Translations under genes and position numbers: made by a program | Assembly: GCA_002391225.1 (NCBI GenBank) | Contig: DGRV01000105.1 | Coordinates: 1-16,090, forward strand | Direction: 5' to 3' | Source of the DNA: Christensenella sp. UBA4379 | GTDB taxonomy: Bacteria; Bacillota; Clostridia; Christensenellales; Aristaeellaceae | Length of the DNA: 16,090 nt | The notes under the pieces: model-generated | What the model was told of the DNA's origin: nothing | Seen by the model: only the letters and a program-made list of their open reading frames with translations | Database searches by the model: none | In this document: positions 1 to 6,434 of the stretch, piece after piece | Position numbering within the stretch: position 1 is the stretch's first letter | Layout: each line of letters begins with the position of its first letter

Positions 1-55
1 TGACTTTTAATAGTTAGTCTCATTTTCAAATTGTCTAATTACCTAAATAAAGCTT

Positions 56-925
56 TCATGAATTGTGCTGAATCTCAGAATAACTCAATCTAAATTTTGT
101 AGCAGAAGGTTTTGACTCGTAGACGCAGATTCCCAGTTTTTTACATATTTGAACAATGTGATGTTTTTGCATTGGCTGAATCAAAGGACCCATATACACA
201 GCTGAAGCATATGGAAAATCAATAGTCTGATCACTAATTGAATACAATCTTGGATCTTCATTATCCTCAAAAACTCCGCCTTCACTCCATTCTAAATGCA
301 TGTATACATATGGTACAATCAAGCGCCATTCTTCTTCATGCATCCAATGATTTGATTTTATTAAAAACATAGAAATGATATCTCGCAGGAATTCTAAATC
401 GCAGGAATCAGGATTTTTTTTCATTTCTGATAGTTCCGTGATAGCAAAATGCAGGCAGTGATTTGTTGCATATCTTTCTTGCTGATATACGACAGGAAAA
501 AGGTGAGCATAGTAGCCGGGATGGCTGCTCATATCACGAAGATCATATTCGATACATAGCCCGCTGAAGTTATCGGCATACGTACCCCATAACAACATAT
601 TGTCAAAACTCTCGGCAAATGATTTTATATATACCAAGTCACTCAAGCCTGTGAAATCCGCTTGTGTTTTAGCGTCAATGTGCCCTGATAAGCCTTCAAA
701 TATATCATTCATCTTCCCGATTTCAGAAAGATAAATGGTCTGAGTTTCTAAGCCTCGTATGCTGTAATAATTCGCTGGTACATATCTATATAATTTTGGT
801 ATGTTTCTTCTGTTCTCTATTATCCAATCAGAGAATTCACGCAATTCAAAATCAAATATACTTTCACGATTTCTATTGATCAAGTCTTTAAGCCGTTCTC
901 TAAAGCACATGCTGTAATACCTCAT
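56..925 (-). CDS. DUF2971 family protein
   Basis: A 289-residue soluble protein of unknown function. The family call rests on the N-terminal block LYRYVPANYYSI...IYLSEIGKMNDIFEG (about residues 45-78), which matches the DUF2971 pattern of an aromatic/Arg start followed by an N-D-x-F-E motif, and on the mid-protein block LLWGTYADNFSGLCIEYDL (about 111-129), the typical W-x-x-Y-A...G-x-C-I-E-Y core. No signal peptide or membrane segment is seen. Two starts are possible: ATG at 925 (weak AAGAGAA upstream) or ATG at 910, which has GAGG nine bases upstream and gives 284 residues. The later start has the better RBS. The gene is AT-rich, unlike every other gene here, stands alone and has its own promoter, which suggests acquisition. 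DUF2971 genes are often scattered in accessory regions, but no activity can be assigned from sequence. Confidence 0.85.
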   Translation of the reverse strand: MRYYSMCFRERLKDLINRNRESIFDFELREFSDWIIENRRNIPKLYRYVPANYYSIRGLETQTIYLSEIGKMNDIFEGLSGHIDAKTQADFTGLSDLVYIKSFAESFDNMLLWGTYADNFSGLCIEYDLRDMSSHPGYYAHLFPVVYQQERYATNHCLHFAITELSEMKKNPDSCDLEFLRDIISMFLIKSNHWMHEEEWRLIVPYVYMHLEWSEGGVFEDNEDPRLYSISDQTIDFPYASAVYMGPLIQPMQKHHIVQICKKLGICVYESKPSATKFRLSYSEIQHNS

Positions 926-970
926 TTCTCTTAAGGCTTGCTTTTTGATTGGAGAAGACTTTGTATTAGC

Positions 971-1010
971 ATATATCTACAAGATATATTATATACTAAG
1001 AATGATCATT
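971..1010. promoter_or_regulatory. two dyads overlapping the DUF2971 promoter (candidate operators)
   Basis: A perfect 10-bp palindrome AATGATCATT (1001-1010) lies between the -35 and -10 boxes. A perfect 8-bp inverted repeat ATATATCT/AGATATAT with a 3-base gap (971-978 and 982-989) covers the -10 edge and likely transcription start. Positions like these fit repressor binding. No regulator gene is adjacent, and AT-rich sequence gives palindromes by chance, so this is inference. Confidence 0.4.
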
Positions 1011-1015
1011 TGCAA
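988..1015 (-). promoter_or_regulatory. sigma-A-type promoter of the DUF2971 gene
   Basis: Read on the minus strand, a -35 box TTGCAA (1015-1010) is followed after 16 bases by a perfect -10 box TATAAT (993-988). The expected start of transcription is near 981, about 56-70 bases before the start codon. Two palindromes overlap it (separate entry). Confidence 0.65.
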
Positions 1016-1146
1016 AGCGAAAAATCACTGTAGTTTCTGACCGGAGGATAAGAAAAGCAAAATAGGAAAGGCAATCCTCGACGAAATGCGTTGGAATTAG
1101 GGTATGAAACTTAATTCTCACTCAACAGTTAAAAGGAGATCTCTTT

Positions 1147-1224
1147 ATGAAGTATCCTGGCTATTTATTTACTGGTCTGGTTGTCATTAGTTTTCGCTTC
1201 CTGCGAATTCTCGTTGTTGCATAG
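1147..1224 (+). pseudogene. tiny ORF, possible decayed lipoprotein start
   Basis: A 25-codon ORF starts at ATG 1147 with a very good Shine-Dalgarno site (AGGAG at 1134-1138, spacing 8). The peptide begins MKYPGYLFTGLVVISF, a lysine followed by a hydrophobic stretch, like a signal peptide. Frame 0 ends at TAG 1222. Skipping one base (C1195) would continue the reading as ISFASCEFSLL, with an A-S-C lipobox-like site, up to a stop near 1252. This fits the frameshifted remnant of a lipoprotein gene, but a genuine short membrane peptide or a chance ORF are alternatives. No promoter was recognised upstream. Confidence 0.3.
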
Positions 1225-1348
1225 GCAAAGAAATCACATTTTGAGATTCTGACTCGAAGATGTGGAATACAGTTCATAAAATTATTTATGCTATTCAAAA
1301 ATCACCATTTTCAGATTCATGTTCGTTTTTGTTTTTATAAAGATGACA

Positions 1349-1382
1349 AGCCCGCCGCAGGCCAATCCCGCGGCGGGCTTTT
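1349..1382. terminator. intrinsic terminator-like hairpin after the GH3 gene
   Basis: A perfect 10-bp stem AGCCCGCCGC/GCGGCGGGCT (1349-1358 and 1370-1379) with a 10-11 base loop. The T run (1379-1382) follows on the plus strand. On the minus strand the tail is weaker (CTTGTCATCTTT). It lies 52 bases beyond the stop of the minus-strand GH3 gene and is most likely its terminator. Confidence 0.65.
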
Positions 1383-1433
1383 GATGATATGATCTTGTCT
1401 CAGCATCCGTTGCTGATGACGGGCTTCTTCGCT

Positions 1434-3530
1434 TTACGCTTCCACCCGGATGCTCTTTTTGCCGGTGAGCTTTTCGGTGAGCGGGTCGGGCTGGCCGAGG
1501 CCGATGTGGAAGACGGGCTTGCCTTCGGGGACGTGTTCGCCCTGCTCGTTATAGACCAGCACGGCGTCCGCGGGGACGCGGAGGGAGACTTCCGCTTTCC
1601 GTCCGGCCGGTACGTGAACGCGGCGGAAGGCGACGAGGCGGGGATGGAGGGGGGCGTTTTGACTGCCCTCGTTTTCGCAGTAGACCTGGACGACCTCGTC
1701 CGTATCCATTTTGCCCTGGTTGGACAGGGAGGCGGTCAAGGTCCAGCCGTCCGGGCCCTGTTCCTTGCGGACGCCGGTCACGCGGACATCCCCGTAGCTC
1801 AGGCCGTAGCCGAAGGGGTACAGGGGGGTATCCTCAAAGTAGCGGTAGGTGCGGTTCACCATCCGGTAATCGGTAAAGGAGGGCATCTTTTCCAGCTGCT
1901 CGTTGTGGTAGAAGGTCACCGGCAGCTTGCCGGAGGGGGAGACCCTGCCCAGCAGGATGTCCGCCGCGGCCCGGCCGCCCTGGGCGCCCGGATACCAGGT
2001 CAGCAGCACGGCGTTTGCCTTTTCGCCGGCCGCGCCCAGATCGATGGCGGAGCCGGCCATCAGGCAGATCACCGTGGGCTTGCCGGCGGAAAGCACCTTT
2101 TCCATCAGCCTGCGCTGGGCCGCCGGGAGGAGGAGGGACAGCTTGTCGTCGGACCCTTCGGGGTTGCCGGTGTCCTGCTGTTCGCCTTCCATGGTTTCGT
2201 CCAGGCCCACCACCAGGACCACGGCGTCGCTGTTTTCGGCCACGGTCAGGGCTTCGGCAAAGCGGTCGTCCTCATACTGGGAGAGGGGCTCATCCTTGGG
2301 CTTCCACAGGCAGCTGCCCGTGGAGCACAGGACGCGGACCTTCCCGGCCAGGGCGTCCTGCAGGCCTTCCTGCACGGTGATGTAGCGGGAGGCGGTGCCG
2401 TGGTAATTGCCCATCAGGGCGCGGCGGCTGTCCGCGTTCGGGCCGATCACACCGAGGGTTTTGATCTTGCTGATGTCCAGCGGCAGCAGGCCGTCGTTTT
2501 TGAGCAGCACCATGGATTCCCGGGCGGCCTGCTCGGCCTTTTCCAGATGCTCCGGGCACTCCACGACCGTATAGGGGATGCTGTCATATTCGCTGCCCTC
2601 GCCCATGATGCCCAGCAGATACCGGGTGGTAAAGAGGCGGACGGCGCTCCTGCGGACGGTCTCTTCGCTGAGCTTGCCGCTCATCACGGCGGCGACGACC
2701 TTTTCATAGGTGCAGCCGCAGTTGAGGTCGCACCCCTCATTGAGGGCCAGGGCGGCGGAGGCAACCGGGTCCTCCGTTACGTGGTGGCCGTCGTGGAAGT
2801 CGCGGATGGCCCAGCAGTCGGAGACGAAATGGCCTTCAAAGCCCCACTCGCCGCGGAGCCTGCGCTGCAGGTCCTTGGAGGCGCAGCAGGGCTCGCCGTT
2901 GGTGCGGTTGTACGCGCCCATGACGGACTCCACCTGGGCTTCCTTCACCAGGGCCTCGAATGCGGGCAGATAGGTTTCCTTCATGTCCTTTTCGGAGGCC
3001 ACGGCGTCAAACTCGTGGCGGAGGGCTTCCGGCCCGGAGTGGACGGCGAAATGCTTGGCGCAGGCGGCGGTTTTGAGGCCGTCCCCGTCCCCCTGCAGGC
3101 CCTCGGCGTAGGCCACGCCCATCCGGGAGGTCAGGTACGGGTCCTCCCCGAAGGTCTCCTGGCCGCGGCCCCAGCGGGGATCACGGAAGATGTTGACGTT
3201 CGGGCTCCAGAAGGTGAGGCCCTTGTAAATATCCCGGTCGCCGTGGGCGGAGGCAGCGTTGTACTTGGCACGGCCCTCGGTGGCGGCGATGCCGCCCAGC
3301 TCTTTGACCAGCTCGTCGTCAAAGGATGCGCCCAGGCCGATGGACTGGGGGAACATCGTCGCCGCGCCGGCGCGGGCTACCCCGTGCAGGGCTTCGTTCC
3401 ACCAGTTATACTCAGGCACGTTCAGCCGCGGGATCGCCGGGGCGTTGTAAATCAGCTGGGACGCCGCTTCCTCCAGGGTCATGCGGCTGACCAGGGCTTC
3501 CGCCTTCTGTCTTGCTGTTTCGCGGTTCAT
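1434..3530 (-). CDS. glycoside hydrolase family 3 beta-glucosidase/beta-xylosidase
   Basis: A 698-residue GH3 enzyme that should remove terminal beta-linked glucose or xylose from oligosaccharides by a retaining mechanism. The N-terminal barrel (about 1-310) shows the substrate-binding KHF (159-161) and the block GHFVSDCWAI, whose Asp238 is the expected catalytic nucleophile. The second domain (about 340-580) starts VLLKNDGLLPL and has the acid/base region GLDETMEGEQQD (442-453). A fibronectin-like C-terminal domain (about 580-698) follows. There is no signal peptide, so it acts in the cytoplasm on imported oligosaccharides. The start is ATG 3530, with AGGAGG just upstream; in-frame sequence further upstream crosses the promoter. 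The SDC motif and the KHFAVHSGPE block resemble beta-xylosidase-type GH3s, but substrate cannot be fixed. The gene diverges from a sugar kinase. Confidence 0.93.
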   Translation of the reverse strand: MNRETARQKAEALVSRMTLEEAASQLIYNAPAIPRLNVPEYNWWNEALHGVARAGAATMFPQSIGLGASFDDELVKELGGIAATEGRAKYNAASAHGDRDIYKGLTFWSPNVNIFRDPRWGRGQETFGEDPYLTSRMGVAYAEGLQGDGDGLKTAACAKHFAVHSGPEALRHEFDAVASEKDMKETYLPAFEALVKEAQVESVMGAYNRTNGEPCCASKDLQRRLRGEWGFEGHFVSDCWAIRDFHDGHHVTEDPVASAALALNEGCDLNCGCTYEKVVAAVMSGKLSEETVRRSAVRLFTTRYLLGIMGEGSEYDSIPYTVVECPEHLEKAEQAARESMVLLKNDGLLPLDISKIKTLGVIGPNADSRRALMGNYHGTASRYITVQEGLQDALAGKVRVLCSTGSCLWKPKDEPLSQYEDDRFAEALTVAENSDAVVLVVGLDETMEGEQQDTGNPEGSDDKLSLLLPAAQRRLMEKVLSAGKPTVICLMAGSAIDLGAAGEKANAVLLTWYPGAQGGRAAADILLGRVSPSGKLPVTFYHNEQLEKMPSFTDYRMVNRTYRYFEDTPLYPFGYGLSYGDVRVTGVRKEQGPDGWTLTASLSNQGKMDTDEVVQVYCENEGSQNAPLHPRLVAFRRVHVPAGRKAEVSLRVPADAVLVYNEQGEHVPEGKPVFHIGLGQPDPLTEKLTGKKSIRVEA

Positions 3531-3598
3531 AGGCTGCACTCCTCCTATCCTCCATGCTTCCGGGCAATTTGCCGGACAAAAAATACGATTCAGGATTG

Positions 3599-3627
3599 AG
3601 TATACCATATTTGCCCCCGGACGGCAA
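3599..3627 (-). promoter_or_regulatory. promoter of the GH3 gene
   Basis: On the minus strand, TTGCCG (3627-3622), a 17-base spacer and TATACT (3604-3599), preceded by TGG as an extended -10. The start codon is about 70 bases downstream. Confidence 0.6.
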
Positions 3628-3667
3628 CCGAAAGGGCCTTTGAGCGCATCAGATGGTGAACAGGGGG

Positions 3668-3723
3668 AATGAAATGGAAAACCGGAGTTCATGATGCCTG
3701 CATTTCATTGCAGGTTTCCCATT
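3668..3723. promoter_or_regulatory. nested dyads between divergent promoters (candidate operator)
   Basis: An inner inverted repeat CCTGCA/TGCAGG (3697-3702 and 3709-3714, 6-base gap) sits inside an outer near-perfect repeat AATGGAAAACC/GGTTTCCCATT (3673-3683 and 3713-3723, one mismatch). The pair AATGAAAT/ATTTCATT (3668-3675, 3702-3709) overlaps both. The right arm touches the -35 box of the kinase promoter. The position would suit a regulator acting on both divergent genes; none is encoded nearby. Confidence 0.4.
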
Positions 3724-3750
3724 GAACCTTCCGCCCGATTCTGTTATACT
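3722..3750 (+). promoter_or_regulatory. promoter of the sugar kinase gene
   Basis: TTGAAC (3722-3727), a 17-base spacer and TATACT (3745-3750), with TGT directly before the -10 (extended -10). The kinase start codon lies 54 bases downstream of the -10. Confidence 0.65.
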
Positions 3751-3803
3751 GGTGGTAAATCAAAGGATGTTCGTCAACCGTTTTTTTGACCGGGAGGTGC
3801 CAT

Positions 3804-4892
3804 ATGCTTCATCAGAATCCGCTTCAGTCCGACCTGGATACCAGCACCCGTTTTATTACCGCCGGGGAAATCATGCTTCGCCTGACGCCGCCCAATTACG
3901 AAAAGATCCGCATGGCGTCCTCCTTTGAGGCGAGCTACGGCGGCAGCGAGGCGAACATCGCCCTGGCCCTGGCCAACCTCGGGATCGATTCCACCTTCTT
4001 TTCCGTCGTGCCGAACAACTCCCTCGGGAAAAGCGCGGTGCGCTGGCTGCGCTCCAACGACGTGCACTGTACACCCGTGATCCTCTCCACCCCGGAGCAG
4101 ACCCCCACCCACCGTCTGGGCACCTATTATCTGGAAACCGGCTACGGCATCCGGGCCAGCCAGGTCATCTACGACCGGAAACATTCCGCCATTTCGGAGT
4201 TCGACTTCTCCCAGGTGGACCTGGACGCCCTGCTTTCTGATTTCGACTGGCTCCATTTAAGCGGGATCACCCCCGCCCTGTCGCCCAGCTGCGCCCAGCT
4301 GATTCTGGACATGCTCCGCGTGGCCCATGAAAAGGGGCTGACGGTCTCCTTTGACGGCAACTTCCGCTCCTCCCTGTGGACCTGGGAACAGGCGCGGGAC
4401 TTCTGCACCCAGTGCCTGCCCTATGTGGACGTCCTCTTCGGCATCGAGCCGTACCACCTGTGGAAGGACGACGGAGACCACAGCAAGGGGGACTGGAAGG
4501 ACGGCGTGCCGCTCCAGCCGGACTACGAGCAGCAGGACGAGATCTTCCACCATTTCGTGGAAAAGTACCCGAACATTTCCTGCATCGCCCGGCACGTCCG
4601 CTACGCCCATTCCGGCTCGGAAAACAGCCTGAAGGCCTTCATGTACTTTGAGGGGCACACGTTTGAAAGCAGGCTCTTCACCTTCACCATTCTGGACCGG
4701 GTCGGCGGGGGAGACGCCTTTGCCTCCGGCCTGATCTACGCGATGATGAAGCACTATAAGCCCATGGACATCCTGAACTTCGCGGTAGCTTCCAGCGCCC
4801 TCAAGCACACCATCCACGGCGACGCCAACATTACCGACAACGCCGAAACCATCCGAAACCTCATGAACATGTCCTACGATATCCGGAGGTAA
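3804..4892 (+). CDS. PfkB-family sugar kinase, 2-keto-3-deoxygluconate kinase-like
   Basis: A 362-residue ribokinase/PfkB-fold kinase that transfers phosphate from ATP to a sugar or sugar acid. It shows the N-terminal GGSEANIALALANLG block (46-60, PfkB signature 1), the sugar-acid-kinase-like SFDGNFRSSLW (182-192) and the C-terminal DRVGGGDAFASGLIY (298-312, signature 2), in which Asp304 is the expected catalytic base. Overall the pattern is closest to bacterial KDG kinases, making 2-keto-3-deoxy-6-phosphogluconate from uronic-acid breakdown. Substrate remains unproven: no uronate isomerase or KDPG aldolase gene is in the window. The start is ATG 3804, with GGGAGG six bases upstream; a TTG at 3786 in the same frame lies before the RBS. 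A GNAT gene follows 56 bases later on the same strand. Confidence 0.85.
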   Translation: MLHQNPLQSDLDTSTRFITAGEIMLRLTPPNYEKIRMASSFEASYGGSEANIALALANLGIDSTFFSVVPNNSLGKSAVRWLRSNDVHCTPVILSTPEQTPTHRLGTYYLETGYGIRASQVIYDRKHSAISEFDFSQVDLDALLSDFDWLHLSGITPALSPSCAQLILDMLRVAHEKGLTVSFDGNFRSSLWTWEQARDFCTQCLPYVDVLFGIEPYHLWKDDGDHSKGDWKDGVPLQPDYEQQDEIFHHFVEKYPNISCIARHVRYAHSGSENSLKAFMYFEGHTFESRLFTFTILDRVGGGDAFASGLIYAMMKHYKPMDILNFAVASSALKHTIHGDANITDNAETIRNLMNMSYDIRR

Positions 4893-4948
4893 GGCCCCGT
4901 GCGCGGGAACGGCAGAATCTCTCAAAAGAAAACCCGGAGGAAAGAGCG

Positions 4949-5482
4949 GTGAACATCGAAACAGAACGGCTGGTGATCACGGAGTTCAGCCCGGAGATGG
5001 CGCGGGCGGTCCATGAAAATTCGCTGGACGAGGACAACCGGCGCTTTGTTCCGGACGAGGTGTTTGAAACGGAGGAAGACGCGGCGGAGACCATCCGTTT
5101 CCTGATGTCGCAATATGGCCGGACGGAAGGCCCTCTGGTCTATCCTGTGCTGACCAGAGAGGGCGGCGAAAACGTCGGTTACGTTCAGCTGGTTCCTCTG
5201 GGGGACGGCCGCTGGGAGATCGGTTACCACATTGGAAAGCGCTATACAGGCCGCGGATACGCAACGGAAGCGGTCCGGGCTTTTCTGCCGGCGGCGGCGG
5301 ACATGGCCGGAGTCAGCGAAATAGAGGGGGTCTGCCTGAAAGACAACGCGGCTTCCCGGCGCGTCCTGCGCAAATGCGGGTTTGAAAAGGTGCTGGAAGG
5401 GCTGGACGAATACCAGGGAGAAAGGCGGGAAATCTTCCGGGGCGTCTGGAGAAAAGAAGACCAACCTGATCAGCCGAAATAG
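4949..5482 (+). CDS. GNAT family N-acetyltransferase (RimJ/RimL-like)
   Basis: A 177-residue acetyltransferase of the Acetyltransf_3 type, using acetyl-CoA to acetylate an amine on an unknown substrate. The opening IETERLVI is the usual first strand of the RimJ/RimL group. YTGRGYATEAVRAF (about 98-111) is motif A, whose R-G-Y-A turn binds the pyrophosphate of acetyl-CoA. NAASRRVLRKCGFEKV (about 128-143) is the conserved N-x-x-S-x-x-x-x-x-K-x-G-F motif. The start is GTG 4949, with GGAGG eight bases upstream. It lies 56 bases after the kinase with no terminator seen between, so the two may be cotranscribed, though a functional link is not evident. A 13-bp hairpin follows the stop. Confidence 0.88.
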   Translation: MNIETERLVITEFSPEMARAVHENSLDEDNRRFVPDEVFETEEDAAETIRFLMSQYGRTEGPLVYPVLTREGGENVGYVQLVPLGDGRWEIGYHIGKRYTGRGYATEAVRAFLPAAADMAGVSEIEGVCLKDNAASRRVLRKCGFEKVLEGLDEYQGERREIFRGVWRKEDQPDQPK

Positions 5483-5491
5483 ATAACACAC

Positions 5492-5522
5492 GAGGACGCC
5501 GGGCGTTTGGCCCGGCGTCCTC
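5492..5522. terminator. 13-bp hairpin between convergent genes
   Basis: A perfect inverted repeat GAGGACGCCGGGC/GCCCGGCGTCCTC (5492-5504 and 5510-5522) with loop GTTTG. It lies between the GNAT stop (5482) and the stop of the convergent unknown gene (5543). No T run follows on either strand, so it is either a Rho-dependent or atypical bidirectional terminator, or an mRNA-stabilising end. Confidence 0.55.
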
Positions 5523-5542
5523 ATGCGTTCAGGAAAGAAATG

Positions 5543-5920
5543 TTATTCAGCCTCCCGGAAGAATTCCCCGGTATATTGGACGCGGCCCCCGCCGTCCAGG
5601 GCGGAGCACAGGGTAAATTGGTCCGGGTCCAGGAGCTCGTACTGTTTTTCGTTCAGGTTGGTGATGATCTCGCAGCGGTCGGCTCCGTCCCGGTAGCCGA
5701 TCATCACATAGGAGAAGTCGGTCAGGCTTCGGAGGGCCTGGACGTCGCTTTCCCGGGGCAGGGGCAGGACGCCGCCGACTTTTTCCCGGTCGTACCCGGT
5801 CTGCGGCCGGTAATTCCGCAAAGAGAAGCGGGGTGTAAAGCCGAACAGGTCCACCAGGGAGGCGACGGTCGGGTCATAGAGACCGCAGTTTTTGACGCTG
5901 CGGCAGTTCAGATGGTTCAA
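5543..5920 (-). CDS. small protein of unknown function, coupled to marR
   Basis: About 125 residues; not recognised as any family I know. It is soluble-looking, with no signal peptide or membrane segment, and has cysteines at about 6 and 12 (MNHLNCRSVKNCG) and two more in the C-terminal half. The most likely start is TTG 5920, which overlaps the TGA stop of marR as TTGA and so would be translated by re-initiation. A GAGG in the end of marR lies only one base before TTG, which is close, so a CTG start a few codons later cannot be excluded. The frame is open further upstream, but that part only shadows marR. Base composition matches its neighbours. It is the last gene of the minus-strand nfnA-nfnB-marR cluster and may modulate or be controlled by MarR, which is inference. 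Confidence 0.6.
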   Translation of the reverse strand: MNHLNCRSVKNCGLYDPTVASLVDLFGFTPRFSLRNYRPQTGYDREKVGGVLPLPRESDVQALRSLTDFSYVMIGYRDGADRCEIITNLNEKQYELLDPDQFTLCSALDGGGRVQYTGEFFREAE

Positions 5921-6402
5921 TCCTCTTTTTTGACCAGCCCCACGAGCTCGCCGATACACTTTTCAAGATACCCGTAGACGGTCTGCAATTCCTCCTCCGT
6001 CACGTGCTCGTAGGTTTTCTGGACGGCGGTGTACAGGCAGGCGTTCATCTTTTCCACGAGGGACCGGCCCGTGTCCGTCAGGCGGATGTCGTAGCGGCGG
6101 TCGTCGTCCGCGGCGCTGGATTTGGTGACCAGGCCGTTGGCCAGCAGCTTGTTTACCCTGCGGGTTGCGGTGGAGGGGTTGATGCCCAGCTTCCGGGAGA
6201 CATAGGCCATGCTGACCGCGTCCTGCCCGCTGTCGTCCACGACGGAGAGGAAGGCGAAGTCGCCGTAGGCGAGATCGTCCCGAATGCCGCTTTCCCGGCC
6301 CAGCTGGAGGATATATTTTTCGCCCAGCTGGCTGAACAGCTGATGATACCGGTCCGTCAGCTCGTTGAGCTTTTTGCACCGGGGGTCAAGCTGCATGGAC
6401 AT
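5917..6402 (-). CDS. MarR family transcriptional regulator
   Basis: A 161-residue winged-helix regulator. The helix-turn-helix runs about 64-91 (VSMAYVSRKLGINPSTATRRVNKL is split over 63-86). The wing has the typical DDRRYDIRLTDTG pattern (about 100-112). Flanking helices (about 5-40 and 115-158) would form the dimer interface. The start is ATG 6402, with AAGGAG 11 bases upstream; ATG 6396 is too far from that site. It is 32 bases after nfnB and overlaps the next gene by four bases, so it is probably part of the nfn transcript. MarR proteins bind pseudopalindromes and respond to small ligands or oxidation. Its target here is not known, and control of its own operon is a reasonable guess. Confidence 0.88.
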   Translation of the reverse strand: MSMQLDPRCKKLNELTDRYHQLFSQLGEKYILQLGRESGIRDDLAYGDFAFLSVVDDSGQDAVSMAYVSRKLGINPSTATRRVNKLLANGLVTKSSAADDDRRYDIRLTDTGRSLVEKMNACLYTAVQKTYEHVTEEELQTVYGYLEKCIGELVGLVKKED

Positions 6403-6434
6403 AAATAAGATCTCTCCTTATCTGGTCTTTCCGC

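Larger units (their letters stand above)
926..1388. other. gene-poor AT-rich intergenic stretch
   Basis: 463 bases between the DUF2971 gene and the GH3 gene. It holds the DUF2971 promoter and dyads (971-1015), a 25-codon ORF with a strong RBS (1147-1224), short imperfect direct repeats (1231-1251 and 1299-1321, with a partial relative near 1021-1041), and a GC-rich terminator-like hairpin at the right end (1349-1382). No full-length gene was found on either strand. Confidence 0.7.

Noticed and set aside
298..302. Search for CRISPR repeats, tRNAs or IS ends across the window
   Set aside because: No regularly spaced repeats, no cloverleaf-like tRNA sequence and no transposase or terminal inverted repeats were recognised by eye.
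1389..3599. Very long open frame on the plus strand opposite the GH3 gene (736 codons)
   Set aside because: It is the antisense shadow of a clear GH3 enzyme. The translation is low-complexity (Gly/Ala/Val/His-rich) with no recognisable domain, as expected in GC-rich antisense frames.
3531..3692. N-terminal extension of the GH3 frame
   Set aside because: The extra codons lie across the promoter and untranslated leader. ATG 3530 has a strong RBS and matches the usual GH3 N-terminus.
3786..3803. TTG start for the sugar kinase
   Set aside because: It precedes the GGGAGG site that serves ATG 3804 and has no RBS of its own.
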